The notes under the pieces were generated by a model that was given only the letters and a program-made list of their open reading frames with translations, had not been told where the DNA came from and searched no databases. Shown here piece after piece: positions 8,785-18,852 of a stretch of DNA of 24,889 bases. Location of the stretch: positions 1-24,889 of the forward strand of contig NW_005178438.1 in assembly GCF_000341285.1 (NCBI RefSeq). Direction: 5' to 3'. How positions within the stretch are numbered: the stretch's first letter is position 1; the number at the start of each line of letters is the position of its first letter. The position numbers and the translations under genes are program-made. Origin of the DNA: Galdieria sulphuraria. Taxonomy: Eukaryota > Rhodophyta > Bangiophyceae > Galdieriales > Galdieriaceae.

Positions 8785-11208
8785 ATCCTCACTATCACCC
8801 TCTTTATCATCCTTATGCTATATGGTAGTGGGAGGAGTAATGATGCCGATAATAGGACATCTTTTTGGAAACAGCACTTTTGATCATCAAGCCTACTATG
8901 CTATTGTCTATGAGACAAATATATTGAGATCAAATGATCATTGCTATGTGATCGTTTTGACTTGACCATTCGCAGGGACATGAACAATCCTCATGAGCAG
9001 TTTGCAATTTATAGCAAAATGAGAGATACACGGAAAGTTTTGTTACCTTTCTCCATTTGGTTTCTCATAAGGCAAAGGTAAGTCTTCAATATACAAAAAA
9101 ATGTTTCTAAAAGGTAAGGCATCCATAAGAAAGAAGCTTGAAAGGAAACACTAAAATAAAGCTACCACATAGATACAAAACACGTGCTTGATAATTTGTG
9201 ATTGAATACTGTAACAAATATTAACTTGGCTATATGCTTCATTAGTACAAAGCTGTTTAGTGAACTTTCTTGCAAATTTAGCTGCGTAGTTCCGCTCTTG
9301 TTGTTGCTACTCAAATACGACAAGATGAGCATGGTAGATAATACGTTAAGACGTCATTCTACTGGAAAGGAAAGTTTAGAGCTTTATACTGATCCATAAA
9401 TCGCATAGTTACTGGATTCAGTTTTCTGGCAGCAAAACTACTTTTTATGCTTCAAAGATCAAATTGATTGTATTTGAATTCTCAGGTCTTTCCAATGGAC
9501 TCTCTCATCATTTTATTAAAGCCATCCTAAGGTAGTCCAAAACTTAAAAAAGCCTTCATATGCAAGTCAGATTAAGAATTGAATAATTGTTATCAACGAC
9601 CGCACATTTCGAATAAATTCTACGAGGATATGCATGTTTAGCCAGAGAGACTATGCTCCTTTATTCGCGAGTCCCATCCGAATGGCAGCATTCCAGCCTG
9701 CGATGTTACAAAACAATCTAGAAATAAAACGAAACCCATCTTCCGAAAAAAGATGTCATATGGTGAAGCTATGTTGAGGATCACAGAAATTGGAAATATC
9801 CTTAAAAAATACTATTGCCCACTCTTTCTCAGAGATACAGAAAAATAAGTTCTGCGAAATATCAAGCAAATCTAGTTTCATTTTGACTGCATCTTTATCC
9901 TTGTAATATCTCTAATGATAATAAAACTACAATGCTGAAGATCAAACTCCAAATGATAAACTTGACAAGCTTGTAAAACATGTTTCAACAAGTATCTTGT
10001 AGGAAGAAATAATGTCCAAAGTAGCCTCTCTTTCAGTGTTTAGAACCAAACTTGTGACTAAAGCTTATTGCTATGTATGACAACAATACGAATTCGAGCT
10101 CTTCTAAAAATTGTTCTTTCTTCTTTTCCCTTTATGACCCAAAATACTTTCAACTAGTGTAATTTTCTTCTTCAATATTCACTTGTTGACTACTTGTAGG
10201 ACCAAAACCCCGGTTTGAGAAGACTGAAGACTCGAAAAGAGAACTTCAATAAAGGACAAGATGCGCAAAGCTTACAGAGACGACAAACAGTTTACAAGTG
10301 GCGATCGAGCGCCTTTGCATTTCCAGATCTATAAATAGGCAGCGGATAGCTGAGTATAAAACAAAGTTTTGAAAGAGGATTCTCTTTGAACGTGTGCTTC
10401 TTTCGACGCATCAAAAAGCTTTAAAGATCACTCGCTATATATATAAATATATAAAATATTTTCAAAAACGGTCTGCACCGCTAAGGTAAAACTCCAAAAA
10501 TCTCTAGAACTATACCGACTTGTTGTTTTTTTTGAGCTATGTTTCCACCAGGGTCAGTTGATTCCTAAAGTAATATCATATCTGCTCAGTGAATAAAAAA
10601 ACAAAGAGGTTTAAAATATGAAAAACAGCTCAAAGGAACAGCTACACCACTTGTATCTTCTTCTTCACAAAGAGTAATCCTCAAGTAAACTATTTGTACT
10701 TCTAAATAACAAACAATCTTCTTTGCGATTCATGAAGAAAAATTTTCTCAAGTTCAATAACTGGTCACATTAACAAGCAAAAGGATTGATGCTGTACCGT
10801 AGATCTTTTGAAACTGTTCTTCAAGTCTTAAACCCAAAGCACTATAGCTGAAAGATATGCTTAATGTTACACATGAACTTAGATGTCTGTGTGTGTTTAG
10901 GATTCTTGAAATAACGAGACAACTTTTCAAGTCATTTGGACTCTTTCATGTTGGCCTCAATCGCTGAGAAATACAACTGAAAAAGGAAAATCTTGGTTGT
11001 CGTTTTCGTAAAGTGAGACAATGGTTTGATCTTCCGCGTTCCATCGAAATCTTTCGAAACTTTGAGAGCTGACCATTTTTTTGGGTGATTGATCAGGCGT
11101 TTTGATAATTAGAAATCATTCGTACACTGCATATTTATCATTCAACTGCATTCATTCATTCATTTATTGTCTTTGTCATACAAAACAAATGTGAATTAAA
11201 TTCAACTA
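8785..11208. other. 2.4-kb interval without a convincing gene
   Basis: No conserved protein is visible on either strand. Things present: TGATCA-type palindromes at about 8881-8886 and 8935-8940 in the upstream flank of the sugar porter; an ATG at 9019 followed by 19 codons and a GTAAGT donor at about 9078, without a matching downstream exon; a 65-codon frame (9202-9399) opening with TTG; a 47-codon ATG frame (9634-9777); a slightly GC-richer patch with two TATA-like motifs at about 10331-10361; TA-rich low complexity at about 10435-10465; and ATTC tetranucleotide repeats at about 11143-11164. None could be tied to a gene. Confidence 0.5.
11143..11164. repeat. ATTC microsatellite
   Basis: Short CATT/ATTC tetranucleotide run just beyond the 3' end of the sugar porter pseudogene. 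Low complexity, no further role apparent. Confidence 0.6.
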
Positions 11209-12899
11209 TCAAGTTTCTTGAGAGAGTTTGGAAGATTCTACCTTTCTTTTTCCAAAAGTGAACAAGTATTTCAGGTTATTCCATGCATCCACAATATTCT
11301 TATGAATAATGAACGGCAATCCTCCTTCCATAATTTCTTTAACTTCTTCCAGTGTCTTGCCTTTAGTTTCCGGGAAGATGAAGAATAGCACGATCATAAA
11401 GAATACTGTGAATCCTGTGTACATTCCGTATAGTCCTTTTACTCCTACCGCGTCAACCTGCTTGCTAAAAGTATATGTGTTGACAAAAGCACTAGCAAAT
11501 ATCCAAAATGCTGACCATGCCGCACCTATACTTCTTACTTCTGTTTCATATAGCTCACCAGCTTCAACCCATTGAATAGATGAAATTCCTATATTGTTAA
11601 AAGCTAGATATAATAAATATCCAATGAAATAGTCTTCAGCTCGCTGACTTGCTTTTGACAATGGAATATAAAATGAGGTCAAGGAGAATATGATTGCAAT
11701 GATCTGAGGAGGAAAAGTATACATAAGAAGAGGTCTTCTACCAACTTTGTCCAATAGATACGAGGGTATGGATGCTATAATGGCGGTCCAGAAACCAATA
11801 GGAATCTCTGCATATACAGCAGTTTCCACATCTAGTCCCAGGGTTTCCAGGAGTGTCGTAAGGTAATATCCAATGGCAGTTATACCAGAAAACTGAGATG
11901 CCATGCCCAAGGCAGCCCCTATATAAAATGGTGTACGAACCCTTCGATTGGTAAATATAAGTTTTATAGCATCCCACTAGGTTCTCCTTCCTTTAAGATC
12001 ATCCTCCACTCCTTGAACCATCTTATTATATTCATAGCGAGTTACCGGGGAATCATATCTAAGCCTTCCCCAAGCTTTCTCAGCCAAGTCCATTTTACCT
12101 TTCATTATATACCATCGAGGACTTTCTGGTAGAGGTAACAGTCCCATAAATTGAATAAATGCTGCTACACACTGAGGAGCCATCATAAATCTCCATCTCC
12201 ACGTGGTCTTCACTTGCAAGAAAATTGCGTTTATAAGCAGTTGGAGCTCCAGATTGTTGAAACCAGTTGAAAAAGTTCAAATGTCCTCCTCTTCCGTATG
12301 CGGGTGCACATTCTGCTAGATATATGGGAATGTTCATTGCTTCCAATCCCATTCCTAGTCCCAGTAACAGCCTTCCGGCAAGCAATACAGGGAAAGTATT
12401 TGCTGCAGTTTGCATTATTCCACCAGTAAAACAAAGAGCGGCAGATATTTGTAGTGCTCTCTTCCTACCTAGAAACTCTCCAACAGGAATAGCACTAGAA
12501 GATAACGAGAGTCAATGAAATATAAAAACAAATTTAAAGTTTCTTACAAGAGAGTACCCCATGCTGTAGCCAAAGAAAATGCTGAAGCAACCCAAGACCA
12601 ATGAGCAGATGAAATATGTAAATAGGGCTTGGCAAATATCTCGGCTGTTGTCAGAAGGGACTGATCCATTCCCCCATCATGATTGAGCCAAATGCAACGA
12701 AAAATAATAAAACGCGGAGTAGTGGTGTTAGAGGCTCCTTATGAGTCATTAAATATTCATCAGTCACTTCATTTGAATCCGTAATTTCTTCTTTCTCTGA
12801 AAGTAATTCTTGTACTCCATCCGTGGTATCTTCAGTTTCCTCCTGTTCTTTTCTCTCCGTTAAGCCCTTTACAAAAGAGGTAGAACCTAACGCGGGCAT
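11209..12899 (-). pseudogene. MFS sugar porter pseudogene (tandem paralogue of 7010-8712)
   Basis: Same family, layout and intron position as the intact porter: ATG at 12899 ('MPALGSTSFVKG'), exon 1 to 12548, 53-nt intron 12547-12495 (GTAAGA...TCTAG), exon 2 to the stop at 11209. 'PESPRW', 'DKVGRRP', 'GELYETEVRS' and 'PETKGK' are all still present. Three lesions are visible against the intact copy. First, a frame change in the G-run at about 12671-12675, after 'FGSIMMG'. Second, about 5 bases missing at about 12225-12237, after 'SGAPTAY'. Third, an in-frame TAG at 11979-11977, where the copy has Tyr or Ser. Between lesions the reading is well preserved, so decay looks recent, or some lesions are sequencing errors. 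If the errors were real, no functional 12-helix protein could be made. Its promoter region faces the mannosidase gene. Confidence 0.85.
12495..12547 (-). other. Conserved intron in the sugar porter pseudogene
   Basis: 53-nt GT-AG intron, phase 2, at the position homologous to 8304-8353. The intron sequences differ while flanking exons are similar, as expected for a duplication that is not brand new. Confidence 0.85.
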
Positions 12900-13000
12900 T
12901 TATAAGATTTCTTATCTTGCAGAAAGTCGAACAATTAGACTACAGTCCTCAAAAACAACCAATAATTCATCATGAAGTGTGTTCAACTTCTTATTTTAAC

Positions 13001-13183
13001 TTACTTCCTGTCCTTTAGACACGATATCGAGCTATGCTTGATCAACGAACTCTTTGAATGTCCACATGAATAGCGACATGATCCCGTCTTTGTGCTTTTT
13101 ATCCCAAGAGAACTTTTCTTCATCTGAAATTGCTGAATCCAGTCTATTGGAACGGCCTTCAGATCAAGAGTCGCTAATAACAT
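13001..13183 (-). CDS. Small hypothetical ORF, 60 codons
   Basis: ATG-initiated frame between the porter pseudogene and the mannosidase. It contains 'CRYSCGHSK' and is Ser/Lys-rich, with no recognisable domain. Its end overlaps a good splice donor (GTAAGT at about 13002), so it could be a first exon; joining to the CTGTAG acceptor near 12938 does not give an open frame into the pseudogene. May be a chance frame in a shared promoter region. Confidence 0.18.
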   Translation of the reverse strand: MLLATLDLKAVPIDWIQQFQMKKSSLGIKSTKTGSCRYSCGHSKSSLIKHSSISCLKDRK

Positions 13184-13282
13184 CTTGATTTCTTATCTCC
13201 TTCAGTCTACAGGACAAAGTCAACTGGGAACATATTTCGCCTATTTGAATGACCGTCTCACAGACCATAAAGATGAAGGTGC

Positions 13283-13291
13283 TATATATAT
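13283..13291 (+). promoter_or_regulatory. TATA-like box of the alpha-mannosidase gene
   Basis: TATATATAT 42-50 nt upstream of the ATG at 13333, the expected place for a TATA box with a short leader. The 12900-13332 interval is also the upstream region of the divergent porter pseudogene. Confidence 0.4.
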
Positions 13292-13332
13292 GCAATAAGA
13301 CTTGGAGCAGAATTCTTGTTGTTGTATAGAAA

Positions 13333-16300
13333 ATGTTTGCCCGTCCGAGTAACGAGGAGCTTACTTTGGATAGAATAAACCAGTTTTGTGGATGGAAAAA
13401 TCTTAAACCAAAGAGTCACGTGGTTCCTTCTAGGAAAGGGACCACTCTTTGTGGCAATCTGTGGACTCAGGTGGATAGTAACTGTGTGAAGTTGGAAGTT
13501 TTTTCTAGTTCAGAACGAATAACCTTTGATGAAGCTATAAAAAAATCATATCAAGCAACTCATGTTGGTGAACAGTTTGGTCCATCATGGTCTACTCACT
13601 GGTTCAGGCTTTCCTATATTATTCCATCCTATATGGAAGGACAGGAAGTACACTTGCTATGGGATAGCAACTCTGAGGCTCTCGTATGGAGTTCCAACGG
13701 CCATCCACTACAAGGGTTGACAGGTGGAATAGGTAACATGGTAAGGTATGATATGAAGTTATCAAATGCAGCAAAGAAGGAAGAAAGTGGTATATTATTC
13801 ATAGAAATGGCTTGCAATGGTCTCTTTGGCAATGGTGCTGGTGGCACTGAGGAACCACCCGATCCTTGTCGAAAATTCCAATTGTCTGAGGCTGCAATTG
13901 CAGTATTTCGAAGAGATATTTGGAACATTCTTTGTGATTTTACTATTCTAAAAGACATGATAGCTTTTCTACCAAAGGGCAATCCATGGAGGGAACGTGC
14001 ATTGGTATTAGCGAATGCAGTCATTAATGAATTTTCATTCCATGATAAGAAAAAGATTGTAAAATGTGAAGAAATTCTACGAAACTTTTTGAAGCAGAAA
14101 AATGGAGATGGACAAGCCATGATTGCAGCAGTTGGACATTGTCATATTGATACAGCCTGGTTATGGCCTTATGATGAGACTATTAGAAAATGTGCTCGGA
14201 GTTGGGCTACACAGTTGACAAACATGGAAATGTTTCCAAAATATAAATTTGCATGTAGTCAAGCACAACAATATGAATGGGTGAAGAAATATTATCCCCA
14301 ACTTTGGAGTAGAATCTCAGATAAAGTGAAGAATAATCAATTTATACCTATTGGAGGAACATGGGTTGAGATGGATTGTAATCTGCCTAATGGAGAGAGT
14401 CTCATAAGGCAATTTCTTTTTGGCCAAAAGTTCTTCCAAAAAGAATTTGGAGTCAGAACAAAAGTATTTTGGTTACCAGATACATTTGGATATGCACCAC
14501 AGTAAGTAACAGCTTTTTTGAAGACAATTTTCTATTCTGAGCAACCAATTAGACTTCCTCAAATCATCAAACGCAGTGATATGTCTTATTTTGTGACCCA
14601 AAAGATGTCTTGGAATAGGGTTGGTTATCAACATTTTATATTTATATATATTATAATGCTAAGATTTCTCATTTATTTAGTATAACAAATTTCCTTATTC
14701 ATCCTTTGTGTGGGAAGGTCTGGATGGGATGGTAGCCAAGTTTTGGCGCACTTTCCTCCGGCTGATACATACAATGCTCTTGGAACAGTTGATGAAGTCC
14801 TCAAATCTGTTTCAAACAATCACGAAATTGGTGTTTATAACAGTTCTCTTATGTTATTTGGGCACGGCGATGGAGGCGGTGGGCCTACTCCAGCAATGTT
14901 GGAGAGTCTATCTCGTATGGAAAACATAGCAGGTTTGCCTAGAGTCAACTTGGATACAACGCCCACCAAATTCTTTGAGGAAATGGAGAAACATAAAAAT
15001 GAGTTGCCAGTATGGTTGGGTGAGCTTTACCTGGAGGAACACAGAGGTACTTTAACAAGTCAGTCATTTGTGAAGAGAGACAACAGGAGAGCAGAAGAAA
15101 TGATGAAGGAAATTGAAGCATTGTATTCAATATTGTATGCCTGTTATGATGTCTCTTATCCTCATGAGACTATTAATCAGTTGTGGAAGTATATTCTGTT
15201 GAACCAATTCCACGACGTTTTACCTGGAAGTTCCATTGGGGACGTTTACAAAGACGTAAGAGTATATTACAAGAAAATCTTCGAACAAGGAAAACAACTT
15301 TTAAACAAAGGATTGAGTTTATTCCATTCAAGTCATAATAGCTCCAACAATGGTTCTAGCAGCAAACTTCAGCTGAGATTGGATACTTCCAGTATTGCAC
15401 TTGTAGATACTCAAGTTGTTTCTAACGGCCATGAAAGTCCTGTCTCTTTAGAAGAAGGCGAAGACTCTATAAAAATGTCGAATGGGAAGATAGATGTCGT
15501 GCTGGATAAACATGGAAGACTTTGCTCTTTAAAAAGTCGAGATACGGATAGAGATTTCATCGCTCCAGGTCATTTTGGAAACAGTCTTGTGCTTTATGAA
15601 GATGTTCCCACTGCATTTGATGCATGGAATATTGAATCTTATTCCGATGACAAGCCTTTACCTATGCAACAACCACCGAATTACAAGATTCTATCAAAAG
15701 GTCCTCAGGAAGTTGCAGTCCAGTTTTCTTATTCACTTGGGGAGAATAGCACTCTTGATCAAGTCATTAAGCTCCGTGCAGGATCCGATATGCTCCAATT
15801 CAAAAATCAGTGTTACTGGAATGAAAGCTTCAAAATGCTACGTGTGGAATTTCCTACAAGTATTCGTTCAGAAAGAGTTGCTTATGAGACTCAATTTGGA
15901 TATGTAATGAGACCGACTCACCGCAACACATCTTGGGATGCTGCCAAGTTTGAAGTTTGCGGACACCGCTTTAGTGATATATCAGAACCTGGTTATGGTT
16001 TAGCCCTATTGAACGACAGTAAATATGGACACTCTGCAAAAGGAAGTACACTGCGGCTTACATTATTAAGATCACCAAAGAGTCCAGACAAGGAATGCGA
16101 TATGGGATATCACACCTTTTCTTATGCAGTGCTGCCACATACTCCTGAATTTCCATGTGCGCAAGTATATCGAGCTGCTGATGATTTAAATAGAGAATCG
16201 AGTCGAGAGAGTGGATGGACTTGTTCTACAACAGAAGGAAAGCCAAGTTTTAGTATTTCAGTAGAAGCACAAGATGGAAGAGATGGTATTCTTATATCGA

Positions 16301-16554
16301 CCCTTAAAAAGGCTGAAGAAGAAAATGCTTTGATTCTTCGTATATATGAGTCGCTTGGCCGTCACTGTTCTAGTGTTATTCGACTTGCTCAACAGTTACC
16401 GTTAGCTGAGGTTAAAGCAGCCAACTTGTTGGAAGAGGAAGAAAGTCAAACTACAAATGATTCTGCCGCAATTTCCAGAAACAATCGTAACATACAAGTC
16501 ACTTTAAGGCCATTCGAAATTGTTTCTCTCAAGTTGAAACTCAGTAGTGGATAA
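13333..16554 (+). CDS. GH38 class II alpha-mannosidase (cytosolic/vacuolar MAN2C1/Ams1 type), frame broken by a 5-bp duplication
   Basis: Glycoside hydrolase 38, removing alpha-mannose from free oligosaccharides; no signal peptide, as for MAN2C1 and yeast Ams1. Exons 13333-14501, 14553-14619, 14681-16554; introns of 51 nt (GTAAGT...TTAG) and 61 nt (GTTGGT...TTTAG). Visible active-site parts: zinc ligands in 'GHCHIDTAW' (His271, Asp273), nucleophile in 'WLPDTFGY' (Asp383), then 'YFVTQKMSWN', 'FVWEGLDG', 'VLAHFPPADTYN' and 'GHGDGGGGPT', followed by the central helical and C-terminal beta domains. Exon 3 begins in frame with 'YNKFPYSSFVWEGLDG', but GGATG is repeated at 14722-14726 and 14727-14731, which shifts the frame just before 'SQVLAHF'. 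Counted without the extra 5 bases the exons total 1035 codons (1034 residues), normal for the family. As read, the product would stop early. Everything else looks intact, so this is a very recent mutation, an allele or a sequence error. The ATG at 13333 is the first in a frame that fits the family N-terminus. Confidence 0.93.
14502..14552 (+). other. Intron 1 of the alpha-mannosidase
   Basis: 51 nt, GTAAGT donor, AATTAG acceptor, phase 2. It splits the Gln codon in 'GYAPQ|LPQI', a conserved stretch that reads correctly after removal. Confidence 0.92.
14620..14680 (+). other. Intron 2 of the alpha-mannosidase
   Basis: 61 nt, GTTGGT donor, TATTTAG acceptor, phase 0, between 'MSWNR' and 'YNKFPY'. 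AT-rich, with a TATA run inside. The alternative donor at 14624 would give an immediate stop. Confidence 0.85.
14722..14731 (+). repeat. Tandem GGATG duplication inside mannosidase exon 3
   Basis: GGATG GGATG in direct tandem. One copy gives the family sequence 'EGLDGSQVLAHF'; two copies shift the frame. This accounts fully for the frame change between 14681-14726 and 14732-16554. Confidence 0.9.
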
Positions 16555-17016
16555 TTATTTGGATGTTTTTTCGAGGGTTGTTTTTGTAAAAGTTTTATTT
16601 TCATTTGATTTGCGTTTTTAGTCGAATCTGTTTCAGCTGTTATTGCCACCGTTTGGTAAAGAGACATTCCTTGTCCAACAGGGAAACGCTATGTGATAAA
16701 ACATCTAATTCAGCCAAACGACACAAATGTAAGTTTTCATAACAAAAGAATGCTTAAAAATGTTGCTTCTTGGAAAAAAAGAAAGCTATCTCCATCCAAT
16801 AAGCTGAATGGTAACTTTTCCTCAGGGAAAACAATAACCAACATGAGAACGCTAGATTTCGATGTAACTTGTTCTTTGTCAATGAAATCACAGTAGGTCA
16901 TCAAGTTGTTTCAACAACAATATGGATTCAATAAGCAATTGACAACACATTTTATATAAAAAACACGACTTTATTAGAAAAACAGACTTGAACCACATAA
17001 CAAATGTCCCAATATT
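16555..17016. other. Intergenic between convergent genes
   Basis: Shared 3' flank of the mannosidase (plus) and the RING gene (minus). A 67-codon frame at 16693-16896 starts with GTG, contains a GTAAGT and has no family resemblance, so I do not call it. Confidence 0.5.
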
Positions 17017-18604
17017 TCAAGAAAGAAAATAGACATATCTTCTGGGTGAGATTGAGACAATTCCTCGTTGTAGGATACTGTAATAATAATAATCCGAAGG
17101 CAAACTATTATTACTAGTAAAATAGTTGTATAGTGGACGAGACAACAAAACGTAATCGGACAAGTCAGGGAAGCGAGTTCCGTTCTCTTCGTCCGGTCTA
17201 TATAAATCGCCCGTCCTCACATTGACAGCACTTCCTGTTTCAAATTCTGTACAAGGAACAAACTTGCCGCAAGGCGTCCATATATCTTGTCTGCAAAAAG
17301 GACAAAGATGATCACCTCGTTGAATAACAAGTAGGCATTGTTCACATAAATTGTGGTGACAAGGAAGTTGATGAGCTGCTATTTCGTCAACGCAAATTCC
17401 GCAAGTAGATTCTTCAATTGAAGGACGAACTGCAAATAGGCTAACCTGAAACTGTGTAGTGAAACGAAAAAAATAGACTGAAAAGGAAAAAGATTGCAAT
17501 TGATGTAGATTATATATCAGCTTTTCCGAGAAAGTTGTTATCTGCGGTAGTTGAAGAGGCAGTAGGCAAGGATGAAGTTCGACTACCAATACTTCACGTA
17601 AATATCGAGCGCCTTGCAAAACGAATACATGGCAACGAAAGAATCATCTTGCAAATTCACTTGCCGTCCAAAAAGGAGCAAAAGCATCAAAGCTAATACG
17701 AAATAATTGCAAACTCAGAAAATCAAAACTTGCTTTCAATGATATTTGTTTCGTTTGACAGAATTCTAAAATATAAAAAAAAATGAGGTATTCTCCATTG
17801 ATCACATAAAGAAGCATGAATAGAACCAAGAAAAGCCTTGTGTAGTATTCTCAAAAGTATCAATAGTTGCTCATTGGAAATTTTGTTGCTATTCATCGCA
17901 AAAAACTCAACTCGTGAAATCAACTGAAGACAAGTGACTAGTACAGTCCAACTCTTCGATAAGTCAAACATATCCAAGTCTATATAAAGAAATGATGAAC
18001 CATATCCTTTTTGAAAAAGAATAGATAACAACTCAAGTATAGAAGAACTATCCTTATCATCAACTTGAAGGAAAAGTAGTCTTTTAGCAGATAATGTTGG
18101 CACTGTTTTCAAAAAACTCTTCAAAGCTTCACAAAGTTGAGAAAGCTTTGTCTCTGAGCGACATATCACAACATGCTCAAACAACTTTGGATATTCCGTA
18201 AAAAATACTTCAAGGTGACCAAGTAGACTTGAACGTGTCCAAGGGAGGTTAAGGTTGACAAACTTGCAATCTTCTAACAACCAACCCCTACAGCTATCAT
18301 CGAGCTTATCAAGAAGTTGAATAAAACTTGGAACAGTTCTATATTCAAAGTTTGCTGCTTCCAGTAGAGAGTCTCTACCAGTTATACACTTAAAAATAGC
18401 TTCTCTTAGAAAGTTGGAAACCTCAAAGTTGAAAACGTTTGTAGAGGACTTGATATTTGAAGTTTCTTCGCAACTCAAAGGTTGCATCTGATTCAACTCC
18501 GAGTCAGAAGTTTGCGTCTTTTCAGACTGAGTACTTTGAATGATAGTTGGACTGGCATTACACTTGTCAGTTTCCATCAATATGAAGAAGAGTGACGGGG
18601 ACAT
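17017..18604 (-). CDS. C3HC4 RING-finger protein, probable E3 ubiquitin ligase, three exons
   Basis: Exons 18604-17827, 17765-17661 and 17612-17017, with introns 17826-17766 (61 nt) and 17660-17613 (48 nt); the parts total 493 codons exactly. The C-terminal third has a textbook RING: C365-x2-C368, C379-x-H381, C384-x2-C387, C398-x2-C401 in the spacing C-x2-C-x10-C-x-H-x2-C-x2-C-x10-C-x2-C, so it should bind two zinc ions and recruit an E2 enzyme. After the RING comes a tyrosine-rich tail ('DYYYYSI'). The first ~290 residues are helical and Leu/Ser/Phe-rich with no domain I recognise, so substrate and pathway are unknown. The start is uncertain: ATGs at 18604, 18577 and 18694 share the frame, which is open to 18820. 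A 51-nt in-frame stretch (about 17594-17544) also has GT-AG ends and could be an optional intron. Confidence 0.72.
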
Positions 18605-18821
18605 TCTTATGAGAATTGTTTCGTTGTTGTTTTTATTTGTATTCAAATAAGCGAATAGACTTGGCAAGTTATTTGAATAATTTGAAAGTCTCATTTTGGT
18701 TTGCTTGTATATGGTTATTGTATAGATAGTTGAAATATCAATAGCAGGTCTATTCAATGTCAATAAGTGAGCTTGTTTGATAAACATATTACAAAAAGAT
18801 ATACAAGTCCCTACCAACAAC

Positions 18822-18829
18822 TATAAATA
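18822..18829 (+). promoter_or_regulatory. TATA-like box of the RG-rich protein gene
   Basis: TATAAATA 24-31 nt upstream of the ATG at 18853. If it is the TATA box, transcription starts very near that ATG, which argues for an almost leaderless first exon or for use of the ATG at 19109. The divergent RING gene starts within about 220 nt, so the promoter is probably shared. Confidence 0.4.
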
Positions 18830-18852
18830 CACAATTTCCCTCTTTCCAAATT

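Noticed and set aside
9202-9399. 65-codon frame opening with TTG
   Set aside because: Hydrophobic low-complexity reading with no start codon, no domain and no splice context.
9634-9777. 47-codon ATG frame in the gene-empty interval
   Set aside because: Composition is protein-like, but there is no family, no promoter at a convincing distance and no splice support; kept only as a mention.
10320-10470. Possible small RNA gene (TATA-like motifs followed by structured-looking sequence)
   Set aside because: No match to U6, other spliceosomal RNAs, SRP RNA or a tRNA A/B box; evidence is only two TATA-like strings.
12267-12518. Plus-strand frame across the porter pseudogene
   Set aside because: Antisense shadow of conserved porter coding sequence and its intron.
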